Assembly: GCA_947685225.1 (NCBI GenBank)
Contig: CANTUV010000014.1
Span: 8,680,001 to 8,744,000 of the forward strand
From: Garcia nutans
Taxonomy: Eukaryota; Streptophyta; Magnoliopsida; Malpighiales; Euphorbiaceae
Reading direction: 5' to 3'
Length of the DNA: 64,000 nucleotides
Shown: positions 47,262 to 58,900 of the stretch, piece by piece
How positions within the stretch are numbered: position 1 is the first letter of the stretch
How the letters are laid out: each line of letters starts with the position of its first letter
Notes under the pieces: model-generated
The model's database searches: none
The model's input: only the letters and a program-made list of their open reading frames with translations
What the model was told of the DNA's origin: nothing
Translations under genes and position numbers: made by a program

Positions 47262-49640
47262 TTATAATATCCAAGGTTTTAGATAAATTACATAAGTATA
47301 TGGAATAGATTAAAGTATTGGTAATTATGTGAGGGACAAAGTTGAAAATTAAGTGGTAATTATGTAATTAAGTGAGGGATAAAGTTGAAAATTAAGTTTA
47401 TAAAAAGAAGTCATCTTCTTCCTCTTATATTTATGATGGCCGAAATAGAAGATAGAGAGAGAGAGAGAGAGTCATCTAGATACATCAAATTACACTAAAA
47501 AAACTTAAGGAATCAAGGAGATTTTGATGAGAAATCAAGAAAATCAAGTAAATGATTCTTCTAAAGCTTGTTGTTTTGAGTTTTTAAGCTTATATTTGGA
47601 ATGTTTAGAGAGAGAAAGTATGTTTAAATGGTTTAAATTGATAATAATTGAGTTAATATGATAAATAAGTGATGATTTAATTATTAGTTTGTGAAGATGA
47701 GCATAAATAATTAAATCAGGGTTATGTAGAGAATATGTGTAAATTAGAACTCTGGTATGGATAGTTTTGTGGTAATGAAATAATTTAATGTTGTTTTAAT
47801 ATATATGTTATGATTTTATGGTTAGAATTTTGATATGAGTGAGTTTCGATGAAATTAGGGTTTATGGCAAGAATATGTGAAATTAGGGTTTTTGAAGAAA
47901 ATATTTATAATTATTGAATTGAATTGTTTTAATGTTAATTTGATATATAAGTAATGATTTTATGATTGGGCGTTGAAAATAAGTTTGGGAGACCGAAGTT
48001 TAAGAAAAATAGTAAAAGGTGAAAATAGTATTTTTGTTGAGATTGTGGTAAAAATTGGGTAAATAATGGAAGTTTGATAGTAATTAAGTATGAAAATGGT
48101 TTTAAATGAATAATATTATTTATAATTTGGTTTATGTTTGTATAGGTCAAATTGGTGGAAGTGGTGGAGTTTAGGGTTTTTGCTTGGAAATGGATTTTTG
48201 AAGTAGATTGGAAAGCAAACAAGATTGGTACATTTTTAAATGATTTAAATTTAATTAAATATGATTTGGGTATAATGTATATAGTTCTTTTGTAATGTTG
48301 ATATACACAAAACCTATACAATGTGACATAGTTATGTGATGAATATCACATTGGACATTTTCCAATTTAAAGTTGGAGTTTATATATGAAATGAACAAGG
48401 TTTATTAATATTGTGTAATGAGTTGCACTATAAGGAAAAGTGATGAAATGTATGAAATGAGTCACATTGTGAATATGACTCGTGAATATGTAACTGGAAT
48501 ATAAATTAGTAATGGAAATGTGTTTAAATGGTAATGTGTAAATAGTTATGAAAGGTTGGGCTTGACTCTATCAAGTCAAGTTGTAAATGGTGTGTTATGT
48601 TGATTGTTATGCCTTCGGGTGAGACATATTGGTGTTGAATATATTTTTGCTGAGGAGACAACTTTCGGGCAATGACGGATACTTTGTCTCCGATGTCGAT
48701 AGAGGACGGCATTCGAGTGATATATTTGACAATTTGCCCTCAGTGTCAAAAGGAGATGACCTTTGGGTGATATCTGGTACTTGTCTCCGATGTCGATAGG
48801 GGACGACCTACAAGTGAGATGTAACATTGTGCCTCCAGTGTCAGACCTTAGGGTCACTTTAAAAGAAATACATGGCCAAGTGTGCGTGTTTGTTTATGTG
48901 TGTGTTTGTGTTATGTATACAAAACCCAAGAATTTGATGTACATTGTGAGTTTTTGAAGGTTTGGGTTAAAATAATGCAAACTATATTATATAATTAAGC
49001 AATTTGATTTAATTGTTTATTGTTATTAAATATATACCACTAAGCAGTGAGCTTAGAGCGTTGAGATGTATCACGCATGTGATATGAATGCAGAATAAAG
49101 TGGTCCAGAGTGAACTGGGATTGGAGTATCTGTTTTGCCACAAGACCAAACATGCCAGGACTGTATTCATGTATAATTTTTCATTTCGTGTATTTTGGGT
49201 TTTGTAAATCTTGGACATAATATTTGTATATTATAAATATTTTGGTATTGTTATATATGTGTATATTATAAATATTTTGGTATTGTTATATATGTATATA
49301 TATAAATACACTTGATGTGAAAAATTTTGGATTTAAAATCTTGTTATGTAAATAAATAAAGTGGTGATTAGGAGAATTATTGGAGATTGGTGTTATAAAT
49401 GTTTATGAGTGAAATTTTATTTGCAGATTGTGTTTATTGAATTTTGAGAATATTGAAATTTGAGACAAAACTCTGAAAAAATTTTGTCAAAAAAATTCTT
49501 TTATAAAATTTTAAATTATTTTTAATCTTAAAAGGAGGATTTTATATGTAATTAATATAGTACTCTTGTGTCTTAAATATGTATTTTATATATACGAGAT
49601 TTATGTATTATATATATTTAAAGTATAAAGTTGTTATAAG
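47262..49640 (+). repeat. Right LTR of the gypsy element
   Basis: It starts just after the purine tract and is about 2.38 kb long. It aligns with the left LTR from about 47500, but lacks the SINE. Its end (about 49640) abuts the decayed LINE copy, so the exact border and target duplication are unclear. Confidence 0.8.
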
Positions 49641-50285
49641 TAATATGAATAGAGAAAATGATGAAGTTGTTTTGAATGGAGTAGTAGTGCCTTATAGCAC
49701 ATATTATTAAGTATTTTAGCTTAATTGTTTAAAAAGATGAAGGTTGTAAAGAATATATTAGCTAGAGGATTAAAACATGTTGAATGAAATGAAGGAGTAT
49801 CGTAAGAGTATTAAATAATCTGAAGATGCTAGTTAGATTGAAAAGTAAATTTTACTGTACTGCAATATGATATGTTATAATGTATGGTAGTGACTAATGA
49901 GTATTAGATATTGAAATGATAATACATGAGTAAGTTGAATGTTGCTGAAATAAAAATACTAAGATTGATGTGTGAATATGCTATGATAAATAAAATTCAT
50001 AATAAGTGTATTAAAGAAAATGTGAGGGTAACACAGATTGAGGTGGTTCAGTCATATAAAATAAAGACTTAATAATGCACTTATCAGAAAAACTAAACAA
50101 TCTAAGGTGAATATAGTCAAGAAAAGTAGAGGTAAACATAAACTAACTTTGATAAAAATGGTACAATAAGATCTTTTGGCTTTGTATCTCTCCGAATATG
50201 TTGTCCATAATCACTTCAAATAAAAAAAGAGAATTCATTTAGCCGATCCTAATTAACTTGGGATTAAAACTTTATCAAGTTGAAT
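49641..50285 (+). mobile_element. Second, more decayed copy of the RTE-type LINE 3' end
   Basis: It matches 17270-17965 in order: GGAGTAGTAGTGCCTTATAGC against GGAATAGCAGTGCCTCATAAT, through AAGATTGATGTGTG, to the terminal AACTTGGGATTAAAACTTT. No usable reading frame remains. Confidence 0.75.
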
Positions 50286-50299
50286 TGAGTTGTATATAT

Positions 50300-51410
50300 T
50301 TGAAAAAAAATGATGTTTTTAAGAATATTTTTAATTTTGATATATTTTATCAAAAAAAGAAAGATTTCTTCCAAAATACATTAAAAAATAAAATTATTTA
50401 AAAAATAACATAATTTCTATTTTCTTTTAAAAGTATTTTTTTACTTTTAATTTTAAAAATATATATTTAATATATCAAAAAATATTATACTTTGAGATAT
50501 ATATATACAAAAACTATAGGACATTTTAAAAAGTTAGAAAAATTAATATATAACGAAATTTGGGCAAATTACATCAAATACCACAATTTAATTAAGTTGC
50601 GGTTTTCAATTATATGGCAAAAATTTTTTTTCTCATTCAACTGTTTGTCCTTTTCTTTTTTAGGTTTTAATGGTGATTTATTTTATTTTTATTTATGTTC
50701 TTTATTCATATATAAATTTTTTGACATTATATTATCACAAAAATAAAATATATACACAATATCTATTAAAAATTTACAACATCTATATAACACCTACTAA
50801 ATATATACCAAACATCTATTAAACATACACATAACATCTATCAAATATATATAAAATTTATGTAATATTTTTTAACTTTATTTTTTAATTATATATTCAC
50901 ATAATATATACATAATATATATAAAGTATACACACAATAAATACATAGCATACATATATCTATCAAATATTTACAACATCTATATATCATATACAAAATA
51001 TACATACAACATTTACATAACGAAATTAATATTTTTTTAAAACTTTTTTATATATATAGTATGTAAAATTTATTTAAAAATAAATTTAATGAACTTTATT
51101 AATATATTTTTATATATTTTTCTTTTATATATATATTTTTTTAAGTGCTATTTATTATTTATAATCAAAATTAAAAATTTTTTTATTATAAAAATTAATA
51201 TTTTTTATACACTGAAAATATAATTTAAAATCTTAATTTTTATTATTTTATTAGAATATTTTTATTTAATAGCAAAGATAAAAAAAGAGATAAAAATTGA
51301 AGTAAAATATTAATTATAGTGAGAGAAGATATATTTTTGAAGAAAAAATTTATATTTTAGTGAGGAGTAAAATATTTTTAAAATTTTACTATAATTTTTT
51401 CTAAAATTAT
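50300..51410. repeat. AT-rich DNA with the right copy of the inverted repeat pair
   Basis: The part from about 50680 to 51410 is the inverted counterpart of 38806-39595. The ORF at 50492-50746 is low-complexity and not considered a gene. The remainder is simple AT-rich DNA. Confidence 0.55.
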
Positions 51411-52440
51411 AAATATTTTTATTGTTTATAATATTTTTAGAATACAATTTGTTTTTTCAGTTAGTTTTGTAGAGGAAAATTTACATAAAATATATTTTTT
51501 GAGTTGATGTTTTGAAAAATACAGTGATTTTTTTTTTCAAAATTACAACGCACTTTTCTTTTCTTTTTTTCAATTTTTGTAATTTTTTACTTTAGTTTTA
51601 ATATTAATTTTTATTTTTATTTTTATAAATAATTTTTTATTATTATATTTTTATCATGCATAAAAAATATTTATAACATATGCACAACAAATACATAATA
51701 CACGTAAAACAAACAATAACTTATTTGCAATATCTACATAACATATTCACAATATATCTATAATATATACATTATAATTAACCAACATATAAAGGTTAAA
51801 AGACACATATTTATAATATATATACTATAATTGAGTAACATATAAATATTTTATAATATATAAATGCTAAAATATAATATATGCATAATATATACACAAT
51901 ATATATAAAACATATAAAATTATATTACAAAATAATTTTTAAAGATTTTTTTAAATTTTTTAAAATCATTTTTTATTAAAGGATGTTATTTTTATAAAAT
52001 AATATCTAAAATAAATTTAATTTTATATTTTTTTGAAGAATTTTATAATATATATATATATATAATATCTATAATATATATATAATATGCATATAAATTG
52101 TAAAAATATGATGTAATTTGGTAAATTTTTAGATATTTTTAAAATTTTTTTATATCAATAATATTTTTGAAAAAATATTTAATTTTATAGCTAATTTTAT
52201 AAAAAAAATTTTATAAGGAAAAATATTACTCCCTGTTATATTTTTTAAAATTTTTACTTTTTTTTATTAGTGGTAGTAAAATTTATAAATTCATGATAAA
52301 TATATAATAAACTCATTATAAATTTATAATAAATTTATTACAAGTTAATATAAAAATATGGTATTTTAATAAATAATTTATAAATTTTAATACTTTAATA
52401 AATAATTTATAAATATTATAAATTTAATTTTTTTTATTAA
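51411..52440. other. AT-rich intergenic DNA upstream of VPS54
   Basis: No gene is seen. ACATATACA-type words around 51660-51900 resemble those of the neighbouring inverted repeat and may be a further partial copy. Confidence 0.4.
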
Positions 52441-52510
52441 TTTTTTTTATTTTTGTCCGTCAAACTCCCATTTGTGGGATCAATAATCCAGTCCAGATCC
52501 AGTAAGCACA

Positions 52511-52528
52511 GGCCCATAAAGCCCATTA
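52511..52528 (+). promoter_or_regulatory. UP1/site II-like GGCCCA element upstream of VPS54
   Basis: GGCCCATAA followed directly by AGCCCATTA. GGCCCAWWW (UP1) and related TGGGCC/GGCCCA motifs are common in promoters of housekeeping and growth-related plant genes. It lies about 430 nt before the start codon. Confidence 0.5.
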
Positions 52529-52669
52529 CGCCTCTCTGTCGTCTCCTCCTCTCCCTTCCTCCCTCCCGCCCTCTACTCGCTACAATGCTGTCCAGTCTGT
52601 ATGTTTAGATCCAAACAGCAACAAATTAGAGGGAGAGAGAGTGAGAGATTTTTCTTTTTATTTATTTTT

Positions 52670-52676
52670 TATAAAA
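52670..52676 (+). promoter_or_regulatory. Possible TATA box of VPS54
   Basis: TATAAAA in a T-rich stretch 269 nt before the ATG; it could equally be chance in AT-rich DNA. Confidence 0.3.
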
Positions 52677-52855
52677 TCGAAAATAAGACAGAATATTTAT
52701 GGAGATCTAACTTGAAGCCTACAGAAAGAAACTTAATAAACTAATACTATAATATAAAGTTCACATAATTTTCATTTTTCTTTTTCCCCGCTGTTAGATC
52801 TATCAGAATTCATTTTTCTCGATCTTTCAATTCTCAGATCTCTCTCTTAATCAAC

Positions 52856-52864
52856 TTAGGGTTT
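52856..52864 (+). promoter_or_regulatory. Telo-box in the VPS54 leader
   Basis: TTAGGGTTT, the complement of the plant telo-box AAACCCTAA, 81 nt before the ATG. Telo-boxes often occur together with GGCCCA elements near transcription starts of highly expressed housekeeping genes. Confidence 0.45.
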
Positions 52865-52944
52865 TATCTGCTTTCACTTTAAAAGAAGAAGAAGAAGGAG
52901 GTAAAGCTAGCTCTCACTTTTTGAATGGTTATCAAATCTTGAAT

Positions 52945-55900
52945 ATGGATTCTCAGCCTTCCCAATTGGGAAGGTCGCCGGTTGACTCTCCAACCTCCAC
53001 CTCTACCTCCGCTTTAAGCACTCCGATTTCCGGTTACCGGACCCATTCCTCCTCCTTGGCTAAATCAATTTCTGACGCTAGCAGTCAGAGTTTGTCTTCA
53101 ATCCTCAATAATCCTCATGTCGGTAAATCTTCTGTTTACGGCTCTGATGCATCTTGGGTTGGCTGGTGGTCTTCCTCGACTTCCGTCACTCTGCCGGAGT
53201 TTGCTTCATTGATCTCTAACAAGGCTTCGTCTGACTTGTCGAGATCCGATTTCCAAACCTACTTGTCGTCCATTTCTGAGTCTTTTCACCGATTTGAAGA
53301 TGTTGTAAATCATACCAACAAAGAGGAGAATTTGAACTTAGAGAGCATCGGCAGTCAAGGTGAGGCACTTGTTGCCTGTTTGCGGGAGGTACCCACACTG
53401 TACTTCAAAGAAGATTTCGCGTTGGAAGATGGGCCAACATTCCGTGCGGCCTGCCCTTTCTCTAATGTGTCGGAGAATGTAGTGTTGCAAGAAAAGTTGT
53501 CCCAGTATTTGGACGTGGTGGAGTTGCATTTGGTAAAGGAGATTTCGCTGCGTTCTAATTCCTTTTTTGAGGCTCAAGGGCAGTTGCAGGATCTAAATGT
53601 CAAGATAGTGGAAGGTTGTAGTCGGATTCGGGAGTTGAAAGAGACTATAAGGCTTTTGGACAAAGATTTGGTAGAGTCCGCAATAAATATTCAGGAGTTA
53701 AATGCTACGAGGAGTAATTTGTTGGCTCTGCAACGCAAATTGAGGGTTATATTATATGTTAACCAAGCACTTTCCGCTCTCAAATTGGTGAGCTGCTTCT
53801 GCTAATTCAATTTATCACCCCGGCTTCTGTTTGTTTAATGCATTCCTCGCTCTCTAGTATTAGAGTTTATTTGCTGCTTTTCTTCTTTTAGAATATAACA
53901 TCTTATTGCTTGTGTGGTATCTTTGTTGTAAGCCAAGTGCTGGCAATTGGGATTCATAGTTTTTTTGTTATTTTGGCTGTAAAGAACGGTGTTGTGTGAT
54001 GATAGTAAAACTAACTAATATGGAATTAGATATGAACCTCATTTTGTTGTTGCTTATCTCCTTTTCATGTATTCCACATTCTTAGGACTATGAACAGGAG
54101 CTCATTTAAGATTTTTAGACTGTGATTTTCTTCATGTTTAAAAATTTAAATAGTTTTGCATTTTTTCATGCAGCTCGTTGCATCTGCAGATTGTGCTGGA
54201 GCTTTGGATGTTACTGATGATTTGCAGCATCTGTTGGTAAGTCTTGGTCCTGTTACCTTCATTCTTGAATGGATTTTTTTTTTCAAAATTTTTTGTCGAC
54301 TTCTCATGAGTTTGTGTTTAGAGAATTTATCTTTTCCCGTGTTAACAAAAAATTTCCTTGTTTTCTTCCTTTGTTCTTTTTCTTATTCTTTGCTGATACA
54401 TGTTGATTTAATTATGAGGTTTCCAAAAAGGAAGATGAACTAAGACCTAATGTCCAATCTAATATGTCAAGAAACTCTGAAGAAAGATCTAAAATGCATT
54501 CTACAATTTTTGACTCTCAGATTCTGGAGTATTCTCTCTTTTCCAGAAGTTATAAGGGCAATGTGTATTAGAATTTAAGTTAATTAGATTTTCATCCTTG
54601 ACTTCTGCCTTCTGATTACTGCTCTTTACAGCATTTTATATTTTGTTTAAGTAAATTGAGGATGTGGCATAAACTTAAGTTTTTGTATAGCTGGAATATT
54701 GTTGCACATGAGTGAGGGACATAGAAACAGAAGATGGCCCCTGTGTCCTACATCACCGTCACACTGCAGAAAAATAGCTTTGATTGATTTCATTAAAATC
54801 TTTGTGAGACCTTAAAACTCGCTGTCTTTTCCTTTCTCTCTTTTGTTTTCTGTTTCTTGCTAATTTTTTTTCTTTAAATTTGTTCCTTTAAAATGACCTC
54901 CATGGTGAATAGTGAAGTGCAGACTTAGGTGCATGGTTATCTGTTCTCTCTCTTGTGTGTCATAGATAAAGCTTTTGACAGAAAAGCAGTTTAACAAAGA
55001 AAATATTGAAAACGGATGTGAAAATAAACAGATGCAAAGTTTTAGAGGATAGTTTTACTGTTTGGAGTAAATTATACTTGTGTTGATATTTAAATTTGTG
55101 GCCTTCTTTCAAAATATGAGACCACTTTAAAAATCCAATAGGTTAGCATGAGGTCAATTATGCAACTGTATCCTCAAACTTTGATAATGAGACATTGATA
55201 TCTATTATAGCTATCCTTATGTTGACCTCCTTTGAATGTGTGCTAGTCTTATATTTACACAATGTGGAATGTTGAGAAAATAGACATGTGAGTTTAGTTT
55301 TCATCACATTGATTTACTTGTTTAAATGGTTCATTTGTAGTCATCTTGCCATTTTTTTTGATTAATGCTACATGGCATGCATATTTTTTGAGGGACCATT
55401 AGACATATTGCTGTGTGTTATCATGTTCATTTTGGTTGAAACATAACACATTGGATGCCTATAACTGACACTAAGACCTCAAAGTTGAGGGTATAGTATG
55501 TACAACTGGATGGTAGAGCAAAAATTCAGACATGCTTATGTTTTGGTCTTTTTTGGGGTATTTGATCTCAATGGCTTTTCTTAAACTTTTAAAAAAGTAG
55601 ACACAAGTTGATATTTCTTTGCTTAGTTTGGATGCTGTTGTATATTGGAAGAGTTGAATCAAATAAATTACTTTTAACAGAAGTATATTTGGACTTATGA
55701 GCTATTTGTTATATGAGCTATTTGATTTCTTATTGACTCTCGATAAAGTTTCCCCTTTTGATTTTTATTTCCCTTGATTCATAGTTGTAATATATTCCTT
55801 AAAATTGCTTTTCTTATGTTGGAAGAAATTCTGTATTTAGCATGCTTTCATTTGTAGTTTCAGTTTCATTGTGGCCCTACTTTGTTAAGGATATGTGGGG

Positions 55901-58900
55901 TGCCCTCAATCTTGAGAATTTTCTAGTTAAAATAGAATTCTGATGGCATTTCTCTTAAATGAGTTCAAAAGATTTCCTCTTTGATGCTTATTGTAGATTG
56001 AAATGTGAGCAGCCTTAGTAAAATGGGAGATTGGTTGATTTGATCTCATGTACAGTATGTTGAGAGTTATATGTAACATCTTTATGTAGAATATCTTGAA
56101 CAGGTTTTGGGCAGGATATGCGTTCACATGTTGTAATGAATCTATGTTCCATGCCTTCCATTGGCCTGTTGAAGTGAGGCTGTGATGTGATGGGGAACTG
56201 TAGAACAATTGAATGAGTGGTCTATGGAATATTAGATTGTTTGCATCTTTTTGTATCATTTCTTAAGCTTCATTTTTATTAAATTTTAAATTGATATTCA
56301 TGCCTCAGAGAATGTGGCCTTTTTTTTTGTTATGTGTGTGGGTGGAATAGTTTTGAGGATTAAAGCAAGATACACTGGAACTGTTTGTTTGTGAAAAATT
56401 GTTTATGTTTTTGGAACACTTACAAAACTATTGTTTCTAAATCTTCTCTTTCTTACTTTTCCTCACCTTAATTGAATCCATGCTCTCCATAATGGACCTA
56501 AATCTACTTTTACATTTTCTTTTTGGCCAAAATCTTACTTGTTCTGTATGTTTGATAGGATGGAGATGAGCTAACTGGCCTACATTGCTTTCTTCACCTC
56601 CGGGATCATGTAGCAGCTTCAATTGATTCAGTGAACAGGTGCATTTTCCTTTGAAGAGATAGTAATAAATTAGTTATTTTAAAAATCGAGCCACCTCTTA
56701 TATTGGTTTTGAGTCAGTGATCCCCTTGCTGCTTTTCCTGTTTGCATAACCTGTGTAATGTTATACACTTATACAAAAATTATTAGCTGTAGTGCAGGTT
56801 TTTTCAACATTTGGTGACATATTGCTTTTTTATTCAACCTATCTTAATATGCTATTTATCCTGGTGTTGCTTAAAAGAAAAAACTTCCTTGGTGGCTTTA
56901 AATTTGGTTCTTTTGTTATATGCATGTGTATGGTAGTGTTGCTTCAAAGAAAAAACATCCTTGGTGGCTTTAAATTTGGTTCTTTTGTTAAATGAATGTG
57001 TATAGTTGTTATAGGGTGTAATATAGAAAATGAAGTGAATGCTATTTTATTGGTCCTTGGTAACTTACTATACTTATTTTTGTAGCATACTCTCAGCAGA
57101 ATTCATGCGTGCTGCTATACATGATGCTGGTAATACGGATGTGGTTATCTTATCTAAAGTCAAAGCCAGGGCTTCCATTTCCACTAATGGAAAAGATGAA
57201 GTAAGCTAAATTCATGTGTGATGTTCCTATTTGCTCCTTTTGATAAGATCTTTAGTTTTGCTACATTTACTCGTGCATTTGATAAGGCTGTATGAGTAAT
57301 TGCACTATTAATGTGCGGAAGACATATATTATACTTGATGGAGGACATTTATGTTGAATGGATATGATGCAGGTATCTTGCCAATAATTTTGCACTATAG
57401 TTTTGAGCATGTTGAGCAACATGTCAGATTATCAGATCATGATCCAAGTATTTTCCTGCTTTCACTGAGACTTGGATTGTACACTAAATATGTTGCTTAG
57501 GAAGCACTGTCAGTGTCTCAGACAATGATTCGACTTATGTTACCTTACTGTCATTTTGCCTATTTATCTATAATTTGGTAGCAGTCACTGCATTGGTTTT
57601 TTCCTGATCTTACACATCTAATCTAATATCTAAACTATATGGTCTAGTATGGTCATGATTTGTGTATGGTACAATTTGTTGTGATTCATTTGAGTGTTCA
57701 GTTTAACTCTCTAGTTCCCTATTCCTATCAAGCATATAAAGGTGGCAAATGATAATTTGGGGTAGGTTTCATGCATCATTTCATTTTGTTCCTGATTCAT
57801 GAAGCACATAATACTTGTGGTGTGTGTTGCTTAATGCGACTTTTCATTGTATAACTTTTTGATGATTGTTTTTGTTCTAGTTTATACAATGATTGTTTTC
57901 ATTGTATAACTTGTTTTTGTTCTAGTTTACTTTTCATTGTATCACTTCATTAACAATCATGTTCACAGGGTAAGCCGGATGAAGAAGAAACCTCTAATTT
58001 TCGTGATCGTCTTCTCCCTCTCATTGTTGGGTTGCTTAGAACGGTGAGTGTCTCACATATGTATCTTTGCAAATTATTTTCTCCGTAGTTGAAAACTACA
58101 TGTCAAAATGTACTTATTTAAATCAGGTGCTTAGGGTGTGCACTTCATGAAGTTGCCAACTTCCTTGAAACATGCCTTTTTGTTATGTTGATTGTGGTTG
58201 TCATCATAAAATCTTTACATAATGGTGATTGTCATGTTTCCGTCTTTAACCTGCATTCAGTTACAACTTTGACTGTTGATTATAGCTTTTAAAACAATAA
58301 ATAATTTTTGTTCTTAATGTTGATATTGTACAATTTGATGAGATATTGGCTTTTGAATCGCCATTCCGATAGTAGTTTAGCTCAAGTAAAAAGTGGTGAC
58401 AAAACAATTTAAAAGACATACATCACTTTCATATTACAGATTGATTATTTTATAATACAGGGGTAAAGATAACATATCTGACGCAAATACTTTCCAAGGT
58501 GGCAATTGCCAAGTTATGGACTAAAGCATGACCTTAGGAATGAGAACTTTGTAGTTGGGGTTGGCATGGTCCAGTGTTAGAACTCTGAGGAGGTGTTTTG
58601 AATAGAATTAACATATTTTGAAATTGAATTCAACATATTGTTTAACTGCTAAATCATTGAACAAACTTGGTATGCTACTTAAGGTAATCTTAGATGTGCC
58701 AAATTCAATTTATAATAAATATTTTAAACTTTATTTTCACCAATTAGGTTTATAAAATGTGTATGTATTAGTATTTCTATCACCGGTGAAATTCTGATAC
58801 GTGTCATGGCAAAAATTAATCAAGGATTGCATTTTATGTATGCACACTGTGTGTGTGCAACCAGCCTGGCATGGATAAGCTGTACAATTTCAACTGTAGA

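Larger units (their letters stand above)
39774..49640 (+). mobile_element. Ty3/gypsy retrotransposon with long LTRs and no pol
   Basis: LTRs of about 2.3-2.4 kb bracket a primer-binding site TGGTATCAGAGC (42070-42081, complementary to plant initiator tRNA-Met), gag remnants (42278-43550) and a polypurine tract AAGGGGAGAAAA (47249-47260). Reverse transcriptase, RNase H and integrase are absent: subtracting the hAT insertion, only about 1.6 kb lies between the primer site and the purine tract. The left LTR is truncated, so its 5' target duplication is lost. Confidence 0.85.

Noticed and set aside
52921..52944. Upstream extension of VPS54 by eight codons
   Set aside because: The extension begins at TTG; the first ATG in frame is 52945 and matches the MDS... 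start expected for plant VPS54.
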